64,000 nt of DNA from Pseudomonas sp. L5B5 (GCF_020520285.1 NZ_CP084742.1:4526001-4590000), one strand, 5' to 3'. Counted from the first letter of the stretch, positions 1 to 9,585 are shown. A program made the numbers and translations. Notes: a model not told the origin generated them from the sequence alone.

Positions 1-1
1 G

Positions 2-424
2 GCGGACAAGCTGATCTCGCACCTGGACGACGACACCATTGCCCGGGCCCAGGCCTCCCTGGCGCGTTTCGACTCGGTGGGCCAGCAGCGCATGGCGGCC
101 CTGCACGGCGGCCGTCGCGACCGGCTGGAAGTCAGCCCCAACCTCTGGGCCGGGGTTGGCCTGGTGCGTGGGGGAGCTGGCACCGCCCTGGTGGGCGATG
201 GGCCGACCGTGGCGGCGCGGATGAAGGAGTATGCCGACCTGGGCATCGATACGTTCATCTTCTCCGGTTATCCCCATCTGGAGGAGTCCTATCGGGTGGC
301 CGAACTGCTGTTCCCGCACCTGGACATCGAACGTCCCAAGCTGCCGGAAGCCGCAGGTTACGTCAGCCCGTTCGGCGAGATGGTGGCCAACGACATCATT
401 CCCAAAGCCGTGTCCCAGAGCTGA
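2..424 (+). CDS. ssuD: FMNH2-dependent alkanesulfonate monooxygenase, C-terminal part
   Basis: Only the last ~140 residues are in the window; the gene begins upstream. The family cleaves alkanesulfonates to sulfite plus aldehyde with reduced flavin supplied by SsuE, in the cytoplasm, as part of sulfur scavenging. The visible end has the SsuD-like stretches GYPHLEES and [12 protein letters not shown], typical of the bacterial luciferase-like TIM barrel tail. It sits 9 bp before ssuC and is followed by ssuB and ssuF, the usual operon order, which supports the name. Truncated only by the window edge. Confidence 0.93.
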   Translation, partial: ADKLISHLDDDTIARAQASLARFDSVGQQRMAALHGGRRDRLEVSPNLWAGVGLVRGGAGTALVGDGPTVAARMKEYADLGIDTFIFSGYPHLEESYRVAELLFPHLDIERPKLPEAAGYVSPFGEMVANDIIPKAVSQS

Positions 425-433
425 GGTGCGGCC

Positions 434-1222
434 ATGAACGGACAACGCATAGTGCATCGGCTGGCGCCCTGGGGGCTGCCGTTGCTGCTGCTCGCGGTGT
501 GGCAGCTGGCAGTGTCGGCGGGCTGGTTGTCGACGCGCATCCTGCCGGCTCCCAGCGCAGTGATCGAAGCCGGGGCCAGCCTGATACGCAGTGGCGACAT
601 CTGGACCCACCTGGCCATCAGCGGCTGGCGCGCGGGCCTGGGTTTTGTCATTGGCGGCGGCATCGGCCTGGCGCTGGGCTTCATCACTGGCCTGTCGAAG
701 TGGGGCGAGCGCCTGCTGGACAGCTCGGTGCAGATGATCCGCAACGTGCCACACCTGGCACTGATCCCGCTGGTGATCCTGTGGTTTGGCATCGATGAGT
801 CGGCGAAGATCTTCCTGGTGGCCCTGGGCACGCTGTTTCCGATCTACCTCAATACCTACCACGGCATCCGCAACGTCGATCCGGCGCTGGTGGAGATGGC
901 CCGCAGTTATGGCCTGTCCGGCTTCGCCCTGTTTCGCCAGGTGATCCTGCCCGGTGCCTTGCCGTCCATCCTGGTTGGGGTGCGCTTTGCCCTGGGCTTC
1001 ATGTGGCTGACCCTGATCGTGGCCGAGACCATTTCCGCCAGTTCGGGCATCGGTTACCTGGCGATGAACGCCCGAGAGTTCCTGCAGACCGACGTGGTGG
1101 TGCTGGCAATCGTCATGTACGCCGTGCTGGGCAAGCTGGCGGACCTGGCAGCGCGAGGCCTGGAGCGGGTCTGGCTGCGCTGGCATCCGGCCTATCAGGT
1201 AGCCAAAGGCGGTGCCCAATGA
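434..1222 (+). CDS. ssuC: Aliphatic sulfonate ABC transporter permease
   Basis: 262-aa inner-membrane permease with about six hydrophobic segments. A BPD_transp_1 EAA-type loop is seen around [16 protein letters not shown], the surface that contacts the ATPase. It should form the SsuABC importer with SsuB and a periplasmic SsuA encoded upstream of the window. The ATG at 434 follows a GAGGTGCGGCC leader just after the ssuD stop. The stop overlaps the ssuB start (ATGA), indicating translational coupling. Confidence 0.95.
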   Translation: MNGQRIVHRLAPWGLPLLLLAVWQLAVSAGWLSTRILPAPSAVIEAGASLIRSGDIWTHLAISGWRAGLGFVIGGGIGLALGFITGLSKWGERLLDSSVQMIRNVPHLALIPLVILWFGIDESAKIFLVALGTLFPIYLNTYHGIRNVDPALVEMARSYGLSGFALFRQVILPGALPSILVGVRFALGFMWLTLIVAETISASSGIGYLAMNAREFLQTDVVVLAIVMYAVLGKLADLAARGLERVWLRWHPAYQVAKGGAQ

Positions 1223-2025
1223 CGGCTCAACAACCTCCGCGGCTGCTGCAGGGCATTCCCCTGGCGGTGCGCAAGCTGCAAAAGACCTTCGGCTCGCGGC
1301 AAGTGCTGCGGGAAATCGACCTGCACATTCCTGCCGGCCAGTTCGTCGCGGTGGTGGGGCGCAGCGGCTGCGGCAAAAGTACCTTGCTGCGCCTGCTGGC
1401 CGGCCTCGACCAGCCCAGCGCCGGCCAATTGCTGGCCGGTGCCGCGCCCTTGAGCGCAGCCATCGAAGACACCCGGCTGATGTTCCAGGAGGCGCGCCTG
1501 CTGCCCTGGAAGAAGGTCATCGACAACGTCGGGCTCGGACTCAAGGGCAACTGGCGGCCCCAGGCCCTGCAAGCTCTCGAAGCCGTGGGCCTGGCCGATC
1601 GCGCCCAGGAATGGCCGGCGGCGTTGTCCGGTGGCCAGAAGCAGCGTGTAGCCCTGGCCCGCGCGCTGATTCACCAACCTCGGCTGTTGCTGCTGGACGA
1701 ACCGCTGGGGGCCCTGGATGCCCTGACCCGGATCGAGATGCAGCAGTTGATCGAGCGGCTGTGGCAGCAGCATGGCTTCACCGTCCTGCTGGTGACCCAC
1801 GATGTCAGCGAGGCGGTGGCGATTGCCGATCGGGTGATCCTGATCGAGGACGGCGAGGTGGGGCTGGACCTGCACGTCGAGCTGCCGCGTCCGCGAGTGC
1901 GGGGTTCCCATCGCCTGGCGGCCCTGGAAACCCAAGTCCTGAACCGCGTGCTGTCACTGCCCGGCTCGCCGCCGGAACCGGAACCCGTTTCACCTTTGCC
2001 CACGCAGTTGCGTTGGGCGCTCTAG
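1219..2025 (+). CDS. ssuB: Aliphatic sulfonate ABC transporter ATP-binding protein
   Basis: 268-aa ABC ATPase. Walker [10 protein letters not shown] lies at residues 48-56, the Q-loop region is [11 protein letters not shown], the signature is LSGGQKQR, Walker B is LLLLDEP, and an H-switch VTHD follows. The start chosen is the ATG overlapping the ssuC stop; a longer reading frame extends upstream inside ssuC but is not credible. It energises sulfonate import with SsuC. The C-terminus (after [11 protein letters not shown]) matches the SsuB/TauB-type tail. Confidence 0.95.
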   Translation: MTAQQPPRLLQGIPLAVRKLQKTFGSRQVLREIDLHIPAGQFVAVVGRSGCGKSTLLRLLAGLDQPSAGQLLAGAAPLSAAIEDTRLMFQEARLLPWKKVIDNVGLGLKGNWRPQALQALEAVGLADRAQEWPAALSGGQKQRVALARALIHQPRLLLLDEPLGALDALTRIEMQQLIERLWQQHGFTVLLVTHDVSEAVAIADRVILIEDGEVGLDLHVELPRPRVRGSHRLAALETQVLNRVLSLPGSPPEPEPVSPLPTQLRWAL

Positions 2026-2090
2026 AGCAGCGGCAAGCAAGAGTGTTGTGCTTCTGTTTGCCGCTGACCGCTTGAAACTTGCAGCTCTGT
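2024..2090 (+). repeat. REP-like imperfect palindrome between ssuB and ssuF
   Basis: The stretch opens with AGAGCAGCGGCAAGCA and ends with CCGCTTGAAACTTGCAGCTCT, giving an imperfect inverted pair. Similar GGCAAGC/CTTGCCGC elements occur near 24785-24845 and 46027-46105, so it looks like a dispersed extragenic palindrome family of pseudomonads. Confidence 0.4.
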
Positions 2091-2113
2091 TTTTCGACCC
2101 CAGGAGAAATACC

Positions 2114-2329
2114 ATGACCATCAAAGCCATCAACGTTCGCAACCAGTTCAAGGGCACCATCAAGGAAATCGTCGAGGGTGATGTGCTGTCGGAAATCGAC
2201 GTGCAGACCGCCTCCGGGATTGTCACTTCAGTGATCACCACCCGGTCGGTCAAGGAGCTGGAGCTGTCCATCGGCAGTGAAGTGATTGCTTTCGTGAAGT
2301 CCACCGAGGTCTCGATCGCCAAGTTGTGA
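2114..2329 (+). CDS. ssuF: Molybdopterin-binding (Mop/TOBE domain) small protein
   Basis: 71-aa molbindin-like protein made of a single TOBE/Mop domain (GTIKEIVEGDVLSEIDV, then TSVITTRSVKELEL, then GSEVIAFVKSTEVSIAK). Such proteins bind oxyanions such as molybdate. In Pseudomonas this gene closes the ssu operon and is called ssuF; its exact role in sulfonate use is not settled. The ATG at 2114 has an AGGAG site (CCAGGAGAAATACC). A longer reading frame from 2048 would run through the palindromic spacer and is rejected. A terminator follows directly. Confidence 0.88.
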   Translation: MTIKAINVRNQFKGTIKEIVEGDVLSEIDVQTASGIVTSVITTRSVKELELSIGSEVIAFVKSTEVSIAKL

Positions 2330-2345
2330 GCACTGCGGTAGCAGG

Positions 2346-2378
2346 CCTCGCAGGGTGCAAGTCCTGCGGGGCTTTTTT
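2346..2378 (+). terminator. Rho-independent terminator after ssuF
   Basis: Stem CCTCGCAGG pairs with CCTGCGGGG around a short loop and is followed by CTTTTTT, 17 bp after the ssuF stop. Confidence 0.8.
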
Positions 2379-2447
2379 CATGGGCGCTGTAAATACCGGT
2401 CAGATTTGATACTTTCCCTGCTTTCGCAAGGCCTGAACAGTACAGAC

Positions 2448-3365
2448 ATGACAACACAGCAGGGTCCAAACGCAGGGTACCTGGAGTTCGACCGCGATCA
2501 TTGGGCGGCTCTCCGGGGTGGAGAGCCCATGAGCCTGGCGCCGTCCGAGATGGAGACGCTGACCAGTCCGACCCAGCCCATGGCGCCCGAGGAGGTGAGG
2601 CAGATCCTGCTTCCCCTGTCGCGCCTGCTGCATTTGCATGCAGCGCGGGTGCAGGCAATGAAGGCGCCGCAGGCCGGGGCCAAGGTGCCTTATGTGATCG
2701 GTGTGTCCGGTAGTGTCGCGGTGGGCAAGAGCAGCTTTGCCAGGGTCCTGGCGGCGTTGCTGGCCTATTGGCCGGGCACGCCGAATGTGCACCTGGTGAC
2801 CACCGACTCGTTCCTTTACCCCCTGGCGACCCTGCAGGAAAAGAACATCCTGCATCGCAAGGGGTTTCCCGAGTCCTACGACGAACCGCTGTTCCTGGCG
2901 TTCCTGCAGGCGGTGTGCCGGCGGGGCGAGGCTGCGCAGATCCCCATCTACTCCCATGTGCGCTACGACATCCTGGCCGACGAGGCGCAGTCGGTGGAGG
3001 CGCCGGACATCATCATCCTCGAGGGCCTGAATGTCCTGCAGGGCGAGCAGGGGCAGGGCCTGCATGCCCTGGACTTCATCGACTTCTCGATCTACGTCGA
3101 TGCCGCGCCGGAGGCCATCAAGACCTGGTACCTGGAGCGCTTCGTCTACCTGAAGAACACCGCTTTCCAGTCGGCCGATTCCTACTTCAACAAGTTCAAG
3201 GGGCTGTCCGACCCCGAGGCGCTGGCCATGGCGTCCGACACCTGGGATCGGGTGAACCTGAAGAATCTTGTCGAGAACATCCTGCCGACCCGGGAACGGG
3301 CCAACCTGATCATCCACAAGACCCTGGATCATCACATCGACAAGCTGTCGTTGCGCGAGGCCTGA
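2448..3365 (+). CDS. coaA: Type I pantothenate kinase
   Basis: 305-aa P-loop kinase that phosphorylates pantothenate, the first step of coenzyme A synthesis. The P-loop GVSGSVAVGKSS lies at about residues 85-96. Other CoaA landmarks are TTDSFLYP, KGFPESYD, HVRYDI, IILEGLNVLQ and the C-terminal YFNKFKGLSD / LPTRERANLIIHK. Length fits the ~310-aa family. The start chosen is ATG 2448 (MTTQQG); the ribosome-binding site is weak, and a longer frame would enter the upstream terminator. P. aeruginosa is known for a type III enzyme (CoaX), so a type I enzyme here is noteworthy. It is monocistronic between a terminator and a convergent TetR gene. Confidence 0.93.
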   Translation: MTTQQGPNAGYLEFDRDHWAALRGGEPMSLAPSEMETLTSPTQPMAPEEVRQILLPLSRLLHLHAARVQAMKAPQAGAKVPYVIGVSGSVAVGKSSFARVLAALLAYWPGTPNVHLVTTDSFLYPLATLQEKNILHRKGFPESYDEPLFLAFLQAVCRRGEAAQIPIYSHVRYDILADEAQSVEAPDIIILEGLNVLQGEQGQGLHALDFIDFSIYVDAAPEAIKTWYLERFVYLKNTAFQSADSYFNKFKGLSDPEALAMASDTWDRVNLKNLVENILPTRERANLIIHKTLDHHIDKLSLREA

Positions 3366-3368
3366 GGG

Positions 3369-4007
3369 TCAGAGCGGCGCGGCTCGCCTGGGCAGGTAGG
3401 GCGGCAAGTACAGGCCCAGGTAGGCATCGAACACGCGCATGCCTTCCTCGGCCATGCGCGGGGTGATCTGCCCGTGTTGCTGCACCGAGCGGGCGTACAC
3501 ACGGTCGCCCAGCTCCATCGCCAGGGCGAACACGTCCACATCCCGAGGCAGGGCCGGCAGCTCGAAGTGCCGGTCGAACAGCTGGAACATCAGCTCGCCC
3601 AGTTCGAGATCGTGCTGGCGGTCGGCCTGGGTCACCTCGGTCAGGCCGTGCTGCGCGAGGATCAACTGGCGGGCCGCGGCGTCTTCGTCGTAGATGGCCA
3701 GCATGCGCTGCTCCACCAATCGCGACAGGTGGCCCCAGTTGTCGAGTTGCTCATGCTCGATGGGGGCCTGCAGGCAGGCTCGGAACGCGGCGTGGACATC
3801 GGCGGTGAGGGCTTCCAGCAGCGCCGGGACGCTGGCGAAGAAGTGATAGACCGATGACGGCGGGATCTGCGCCCGTTCGGCCACGCTGTAGATCGACAGG
3901 CTGGCCACGCCCTCGGCGGCCAGCAGGGCGCGGGCGGCGTCGAGTATCGAGTCGATCCGGGCCTGGCTGCGTGCACGAGGTTTGCGAAGAGGGGCGGTAC
4001 GCGTCAT
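3369..4007 (-). CDS. TetR/AcrR family transcriptional regulator
   Basis: 212-aa repressor-type protein. The N-terminal helix-turn-helix is visible (RIDSILDAARALLAAEG, then SIYSVAERAQIPPSSVYHFF), and the C-terminal helical domain is the putative ligand pocket. The start at 4007 has a GGAGACC site 5' of the ATG. It faces coaA tail to tail (3-bp gap), and its promoter faces the spuI terminator. No target is evident from neighbours, so effector and regulon are unknown. Confidence 0.85.
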   Translation of the reverse strand: MTRTAPLRKPRARSQARIDSILDAARALLAAEGVASLSIYSVAERAQIPPSSVYHFFASVPALLEALTADVHAAFRACLQAPIEHEQLDNWGHLSRLVEQRMLAIYDEDAAARQLILAQHGLTEVTQADRQHDLELGELMFQLFDRHFELPALPRDVDVFALAMELGDRVYARSVQQHGQITPRMAEEGMRVFDAYLGLYLPPYLPRRAAPL

Positions 4008-4101
4008 CGGGGTCTCCTGTTGGACAGCCGGCATTGTACGCCAGAGGGCGGGGCTCCCTGTAGCGCCAGGCAGGTGTCGCGTTTGCGGATCACGGGCATA
4101 A

Positions 4102-4134
4102 AAAAACGCCGCGGGCCTTGGGCGCGCGGCGTTC
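4102..4134 (-). terminator. Rho-independent terminator of spuI
   Basis: Read on the minus strand, AACGCCGCG and CGCGGCGTT form a GC stem followed by a run of T, 16 bp beyond the spuI stop. Confidence 0.85.
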
Positions 4135-4149
4135 TTGGAGGCTGGTCGC

Positions 4150-5526
4150 CTAGACGGTATGCAGGTACCAGTTGTACTCGAGGTCGGAGATCGAATGTTC
4201 GAACTCCTCCAGCTCGCTTTCCTTGCACGCGACGAAGATGTCGATGTACTTCGGATCGATGTACTTGTTGAGGATCTCGCTGTCGTCCAGCTCGCGCAGT
4301 GCGTCGCGCAGGTTGTTCGGCAGGCTCTGCTCCACCTGTTCGTAGGCATTGCCCTCGATCGGCGTGCTGGGCTCGACCTTGTTGGTCAGGCCGTGATGCA
4401 CGCCTGCCAATACCGAAGCCATCAGCAGGTAGGGGTTGGCGTCGGCGCCCGCCACCCGGTGCTCGATGCGCACTGCATCCGACGAGCCGGTTGGAACGCG
4501 CAGCGCCACGGTACGGTTGTCCAGGCCCCAGCTCGGTGCGTTCGGCACGTAGAACTGGGCACCGAAACGGCGGTAGGAGTTGACGTTCGGGCACAGGAAG
4601 GCCATCGACGCTGGCAGGGTCTCGAGCACACCGCCGATCGCGTGACGCAATGCGGCGTTCTGCTCGGGATCCTCGCTGGTGAAGATGTTCTTGCCATCCT
4701 TGTCCAGCACCGAGATATGGACGTGCAGACCATTGCCCGCCTGGCCTGGATACGGCTTGGCCATGAAGGTGGTGTCCATTTCATGGTCGTAGGCGATGTT
4801 CTTGATCAGGCGCTTGAGCAGTACCGCGTAATCGCAAGCCTTCAGCGGGTCGGCGACGTGGTGCAGGTTCACTTCGAACTGCGCCGGGGCACTTTCCTTG
4901 ACGATGGCGTCGGCCGGGATGCCTTGTTCCTTGGCACCTTCGAGGATGTCCTGGAGGCAATCGACGTACTCGTCGAGGTCGTCGATCAGGTAGACCTGGG
5001 TCGACTGCGGGCGCTTGCCGGAAATCGGCGAGCGCGGCGGCTGTGGACGGCCGTTCACGTTCTCCTGGTCGATCAGGTAGAACTCCAGCTCGAACGCGGC
5101 GCAGATGGTCAGGCCCAGCTCGTCGAACTTGCTCACCACCTGACGCAGCACTTCACGGGGGTCGGCGAAGAACGGCGCGCCTTCCATTTCGTGCATGGTC
5201 ATCAGCAGTTGGGCGGTGGGACGCTTCTGCCAGGGTTCGTTGGAGAGCGTGTCGGGGATCGGATAGCAGATCCGGTCAGCGTCACCGATATCCAGGCCCA
5301 GCCCGGTGCTTTCCACCGTGGAGCCGTTGATATCCAGAGCAAAGAGTGAAGCCGGGAGGTTGATGCCTTTCTCGTAAACCTTGTGGAGGCTGGTGCGTTC
5401 GATGCGCTTGCCGCGCACCACACCATTCATATCCGCAATCAGAAGGTCGACGTACAGAACCTCAGGATGTTCCTTAAGGAACGCGTTCGCTTCGTTCAGC
5501 TGAACGGCACGCGGGGGTACCGACAT
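4150..5526 (-). CDS. spuI: Gamma-glutamylpolyamine synthetase (glutamine synthetase family)
   Basis: 458-aa type-I-like glutamine synthetase homolog. By family and location this is SpuI, one of the Pseudomonas enzymes that ligate glutamate to putrescine, spermidine or related amines in the gamma-glutamyl polyamine route. Visible GS motifs: FELEFYL (metal-binding Glu), NGLHVHIS, CPNVNSYRRF and NRTVALRVP (substrate and ATP binding). Full length. It is transcribed divergently from spuA across a 278-bp region and ends in a clear terminator. The start at 5526 (MSVPPRAVQ) is preceded by an A/T-rich leader with weak AGGTG. Confidence 0.93.
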   Translation of the reverse strand: MSVPPRAVQLNEANAFLKEHPEVLYVDLLIADMNGVVRGKRIERTSLHKVYEKGINLPASLFALDINGSTVESTGLGLDIGDADRICYPIPDTLSNEPWQKRPTAQLLMTMHEMEGAPFFADPREVLRQVVSKFDELGLTICAAFELEFYLIDQENVNGRPQPPRSPISGKRPQSTQVYLIDDLDEYVDCLQDILEGAKEQGIPADAIVKESAPAQFEVNLHHVADPLKACDYAVLLKRLIKNIAYDHEMDTTFMAKPYPGQAGNGLHVHISVLDKDGKNIFTSEDPEQNAALRHAIGGVLETLPASMAFLCPNVNSYRRFGAQFYVPNAPSWGLDNRTVALRVPTGSSDAVRIEHRVAGADANPYLLMASVLAGVHHGLTNKVEPSTPIEGNAYEQVEQSLPNNLRDALRELDDSEILNKYIDPKYIDIFVACKESELEEFEHSISDLEYNWYLHTV

Positions 5527-5804
5527 GATGCAACACCTTTGTTGTTAAAAATATCAATCATTGATCTTTTCCGGTTTCAGTCAACCCGAACGGCATGCCG
5601 AAGTCAAGCGAGGCCTTTTATGCCCTAATAAAGGGCTGGCAGGGCGATTTTGCGGCAAAACAGGGCGCTTTTCGGGCCTCGGAAGCCACGGCCACCCCAC
5701 GCTTGAGCGGGCCGTGTCATATCTTTTACGGGGGTGTTGTGTAAAAAAATGAACAAGGCTAAGCTCGGATCAAACCCATAACAGCAATAATACCGGGGTG
5801 TTTC
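5527..5804. promoter_or_regulatory. Divergent spuI / spuA control region
   Basis: A 278-bp intergenic stretch, more AT-rich than the flanking genes (for example the AATATCAATCATTGATC and TTGTGTAAAAAAATG segments), must contain both promoters. ATCAATCATTGAT at 5551-5563 is an imperfect dyad close to the spuI start. I could not assign -35/-10 boxes with confidence. Confidence 0.5.
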
Positions 5805-6584
5805 ATGTCTCGCCTGCCGTTAATCGGCGTCACGGCCTGCTCCAGGCAGATCGGTCTGCACGCCTATCACATCAGTGGCGACGAGTATGTCCAGGCAGTA
5901 GCCACCGCGGCCCAGGGCCTGCCGGTGATCCTTGCGTCCATGGCGCACCTGCTGGCTCCGTCCGATATTCTGGACGGTCTGGACGGCATCCTCTTTACCG
6001 GTTCTCCATCCAATATCGAGCCTTTCCATTACCAGGGCCAGGCCAGCGCGCCGGGAACTGCTCATGATTCTGCACGGGATGCTGCCACCTTGCCGCTGCT
6101 CAATGCCGCCGTCGAAGGCGGGGTTCCGGTGCTGGGTATCTGCCGTGGCTTCCAGGAAATGAACGTCGCCCTGGGGGGCAGCCTGCACCAGAACGTGCAC
6201 CAGGTGTCGCCGTTCATGGACCACCGTCATGCCGAGCAGCCCGGTCAGCCCCTGGACGCCTGGTATGCGCCAGCCCACGACCTGCATGTCCAGCCCGGTG
6301 GTTTGCTGGCGAGCCTGGGGCTGCCGGACACCTTGCAGGTCAACTCGATCCATGCCCAGGGCGTGGAGCGCCTGGCCCCCGGCCTGAGAGTCGAGGCCCG
6401 TGCCCCGGACGGGCTGATCGAAGCTGTTTCCGTCGAAGCGAGCAAGGCTTTTGCTTTGGGAGTGCAATGGCACCCCGAATGGCAGGTAAGCTGCAACCCT
6501 CACTACCTGGCCATCTTCCAGGCTTTTGGTGATGCCTGCCGCGAGCGGGCAAAAAAGCGCGACATCGAAGTCACACACGCCTGA
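5805..6584 (+). CDS. spuA: Gamma-glutamyl-amine hydrolase (class I glutamine amidotransferase fold)
   Basis: 259-aa PuuD/SpuA-type hydrolase that removes the gamma-glutamyl group from GABA or other polyamine breakdown products. The nucleophile Cys113 lies in GICRGFQEMN, and the His-Glu pair in GVQWHPEW completes the triad. The conserved GILFTGSPSN loop is near residue 61. ATG 5805 has a GGGGTG site. First gene of the spuABCDEFGH operon, with 37 bp to spuB. Confidence 0.93.
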   Translation: MSRLPLIGVTACSRQIGLHAYHISGDEYVQAVATAAQGLPVILASMAHLLAPSDILDGLDGILFTGSPSNIEPFHYQGQASAPGTAHDSARDAATLPLLNAAVEGGVPVLGICRGFQEMNVALGGSLHQNVHQVSPFMDHRHAEQPGQPLDAWYAPAHDLHVQPGGLLASLGLPDTLQVNSIHAQGVERLAPGLRVEARAPDGLIEAVSVEASKAFALGVQWHPEWQVSCNPHYLAIFQAFGDACRERAKKRDIEVTHA

Positions 6585-6621
6585 CTCAATAGCGAGCAGG
6601 AAACTCAGCCTAGAGGCATTT

Positions 6622-7980
6622 ATGAGCAACAACCTCGACCAGCTCACCGATTGGTTGAAAGACCACAAGATCACAGAAGTCGAATGCATGATCGGCGACT
6701 TGACCGGCATCACCCGGGGCAAGATCTCGCCGACCAACAAGTTCATCGCCGAAAAAGGCATGCGCCTGCCTGAGAGCGTGCTGTTGCAGACCGTGACCGG
6801 CGACTATGTCGAAGACGACATCTATTACGAGCTGCTGGACCCGGCGGACATCGACATGATCTGCCGCCCCGACCACAACGCGGTGTACCTCGTGCCCTGG
6901 GCCATCGAGCCCACTGCCCAGGTGATCCACGACACCTACGACAAGCAGGGCAACCCCATCGAGCTGTCGCCGCGCAACGTGCTCAAGAAGGTCCTCAAGC
7001 TCTATGCCGACCATGGCTGGCAGCCGATCGTGGCGCCGGAGATGGAGTTCTACCTGACCAAGCGCAGCGACGATCCCGACTACCCGTTGCAGCCGCCAGT
7101 GGGCCGCTCCGGGCGTCCAGAAACCGGGCGCCAGTCGTTCTCCATCGAAGCGGCCAACGAGTTCGACCCGCTGTTCGAGGACGTCTATGACTGGTGCGAA
7201 CTGCAGGAACTGGACCTCGACACCCTGATCCACGAAGACGGCACGGCGCAGATGGAGATCAACTTCCGTCACGGCGACGCCCTGTCCCTGGCCGACCAGA
7301 TCCTGGTGTTCAAGCGCACCATGCGCGAAGCGGCGCTCAAGCACGATGTGGCCGCCACCTTCATGGCCAAGCCCATGACCGGCGAGCCAGGCAGTGCCAT
7401 GCACCTGCACCAGAGCATCATCGACATCAACACTGGCAAGAACGTCTTCTCCAACGAAGACGGAACCATGAGCCAGCTGTTCCTGAACCATATCGGCGGG
7501 CTGCAGAAGTTCATCCCCGAGCTGCTGCCGCTGTTCGCTCCCAACGTCAACTCGTTCCGCCGCTTCCTGCCCGACACCTCGGCGCCGGTGAACGTCGAGT
7601 GGGGCGAGGAGAACCGCACCGTGGGGCTGCGGGTACCGGATGCCGGGCCGCAAAACCGCCGGGTGGAAAACCGCCTGCCAGGTGCCGATGCCAACCCTTA
7701 CCTGGCGATCGCCGCCAGCCTGCTGTGCGGTTTCATCGGCATGGTCGAGGGGCACAACCCGAGCGCGCCCGTGGTGGGCCGTGGTTATGAACGGCGCAAC
7801 CTGCGCCTGCCGCTGACCATCGAGGACGCCCTGGAGCGCATGGAAAACAGCAAGACCATCGAGAAGTACCTGGGCCACAAGTTCATCACCGGTTATGTCG
7901 CGGTGAAACGGGCCGAGCATGAAAACTTCAAGCGCGTGATCAGTTCCTGGGAGAGGGAGTTCCTGTTGTTCGCCGTCTGA
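6622..7980 (+). CDS. spuB: Gamma-glutamylpolyamine synthetase (glutamine synthetase family)
   Basis: 452-aa GS-like ligase, paralog of SpuI, acting on polyamines or amines with glutamate and ATP. Motifs: APEMEFYL, SAMHLHQS, APNVNSFRRF and NRTVGLRVP. The ATG at 6622 (MSNNLDQL) is chosen because an open frame from 6526 would overlap spuA and has no family match at its N-terminus; CCTAGAGGCATTT supplies a GAGG site. A 56-bp gap leads to spuC. Confidence 0.93.
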   Translation: MSNNLDQLTDWLKDHKITEVECMIGDLTGITRGKISPTNKFIAEKGMRLPESVLLQTVTGDYVEDDIYYELLDPADIDMICRPDHNAVYLVPWAIEPTAQVIHDTYDKQGNPIELSPRNVLKKVLKLYADHGWQPIVAPEMEFYLTKRSDDPDYPLQPPVGRSGRPETGRQSFSIEAANEFDPLFEDVYDWCELQELDLDTLIHEDGTAQMEINFRHGDALSLADQILVFKRTMREAALKHDVAATFMAKPMTGEPGSAMHLHQSIIDINTGKNVFSNEDGTMSQLFLNHIGGLQKFIPELLPLFAPNVNSFRRFLPDTSAPVNVEWGEENRTVGLRVPDAGPQNRRVENRLPGADANPYLAIAASLLCGFIGMVEGHNPSAPVVGRGYERRNLRLPLTIEDALERMENSKTIEKYLGHKFITGYVAVKRAEHENFKRVISSWEREFLLFAV

Positions 7981-8036
7981 CACGCCGGGCGCCGCTGCCC
8001 GTCGGCGGCGCCTTCACTGATACCAAGGAGACATTG

Positions 8037-9401
8037 ATGACTCATAAAAACCCGCAAACCCGCGAGTGGCAAACCCTCAGCAGTGATCACCACCTGGCGC
8101 CCTTCAGTGACTTCAACCAGTTGAAGGAGAAGGGGCCGCGGATCATCACCCATGCCAAGGGGGTGTACCTGTGGGACAGTGAAGGCAACCAGATTCTCGA
8201 CGGCATGGCCGGCTTGTGGTGTGTAGCCATCGGCTATGGCCGCGACGAGCTGGCCGAAGTGGCCAGCAAGCAGATGCGCGAGCTGCCGTACTACAACCTG
8301 TTCTTCCAGACCGCCCACCCGCCTGCGCTGGAACTGGCCAAGGCAATCACCGACGTGGCGCCGAAGGGCATGACCCATGTGTTCTTCACCAGCTCGGGTT
8401 CCGAAGGCAACGACACCGTGCTGCGCATGGTCCGTCATTACTGGGCATTGAAGGGCAAGCCGCACAAGCAGACCATCATCGGTCGCGTCAACGGCTACCA
8501 CGGCTCCACCGTCGCCGGCGCCAGCTTGGGCGGCATGAGCGGCATGCACGAACAGGGCGGCCTGCCGATCCCGGGTATCGTGCACATCCCGCAGCCGTAC
8601 TGGTTCGGCGAAGGCGGCGACATGACCCCGGACGAATTCGGGGTGTGGGCGGCCGAGCAGCTGGAGAAGAAAATCCTCGAAGTCGGCGAAGACAACGTTG
8701 CCGCCTTCATTGCCGAGCCCATCCAGGGCGCCGGTGGCGTGATCATTCCGCCAGACACCTACTGGCCGAAGGTCAAGGAGATCCTCGCCAAGTACGACAT
8801 CCTGTTCGTTGCCGACGAAGTGATCTGCGGTTTCGGTCGCACCGGCGAGTGGTTCGGCTGCGACTACTACGACCTCGAACCCGACCTGATGACCATCGCC
8901 AAAGGCCTGACCTCCGGTTACATCCCCATGGGCGGTGTGATCGTACGTGACACCGTGGCCAAGGTGCTCAGCGAAGGCGGTGACTTCAACCACGGCTTCA
9001 CCTACTCCGGTCACCCGGTGGCCGCCGCGGTGGGCCTGGAAAACATCCGTATCCTGCGCGACGAGAAAATTGTCGAGAAGGCACGCAGCAAAGCGGCACC
9101 CTATTTGCAGAAACGTCTGCGTGAGCTCGGTGACCACCCACTGGTGGGCGAAGTTCGCGGCGTGGGTCTGCTGGGGGCCATCGAGCTGGTCAAGGACAAG
9201 GCTACTCGCACGCGCTACGAAGGCCGGGGTGTGGGCATGATCTGCCGGCAGTTCTGCTTCGACAACGGCCTGATCATGCGTGCCGTGGGCGACACCATGA
9301 TCATCGCTCCGTCGCTGGTGATCAGCGAGGCGGAAATCGACGAGCTGGTGGCCAAGGCGCGCAAGTGCCTGGACCTGACCTTGAGTGCTCTGCAGGGCTG
9401 A
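8037..9401 (+). CDS. spuC: Polyamine:pyruvate aminotransferase
   Basis: 454-aa class III PLP-dependent transaminase. It transfers the terminal amine of putrescine and other polyamines (free or glutamylated) to pyruvate. PLP-binding Lys289 is in LMTIAKGLTSGY; other landmarks are TSSGSEGND, NGYHGSTVAG, ADEVICGFGRTG and YSGHPVAAAVG. Start ATG 8037 with AAGGAGA 6 bp upstream; an in-frame TTG just before it is ignored. It lies between the ligase and the transport genes, as in P. aeruginosa. Confidence 0.95.
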   Translation: MTHKNPQTREWQTLSSDHHLAPFSDFNQLKEKGPRIITHAKGVYLWDSEGNQILDGMAGLWCVAIGYGRDELAEVASKQMRELPYYNLFFQTAHPPALELAKAITDVAPKGMTHVFFTSSGSEGNDTVLRMVRHYWALKGKPHKQTIIGRVNGYHGSTVAGASLGGMSGMHEQGGLPIPGIVHIPQPYWFGEGGDMTPDEFGVWAAEQLEKKILEVGEDNVAAFIAEPIQGAGGVIIPPDTYWPKVKEILAKYDILFVADEVICGFGRTGEWFGCDYYDLEPDLMTIAKGLTSGYIPMGGVIVRDTVAKVLSEGGDFNHGFTYSGHPVAAAVGLENIRILRDEKIVEKARSKAAPYLQKRLRELGDHPLVGEVRGVGLLGAIELVKDKATRTRYEGRGVGMICRQFCFDNGLIMRAVGDTMIIAPSLVISEAEIDELVAKARKCLDLTLSALQG

Positions 9402-9585
9402 GTGCTAGGCTTTGAGCGCAGTGCTTGCGGGCATTGCGCCCAAAGCGGATATAAAGGCCGGGGCTCACCTTGAAAGCCGGCCTTGGATCTTGCCAGACTA
9501 CCCGCCGTTTTTAACGGCCCGGACATGGGTGCCAGGCCGCGGGTCACCGAGAATGTGCTTAAGAAGAATAATTGGAGCATTACGC

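Noticed and set aside
5637..5653. Possible sigma-54 promoter (TGGC ... TTGC) upstream of spuA
   Set aside because: The spacing between GG and GC is 12 bp instead of 10, so it does not fit a -24/-12 promoter.
6526..6621. N-terminal extension of spuB into spuA
   Set aside because: Overlaps spuA, lacks a suitable RBS, and the added residues do not match the family; ATG 6622 fits.
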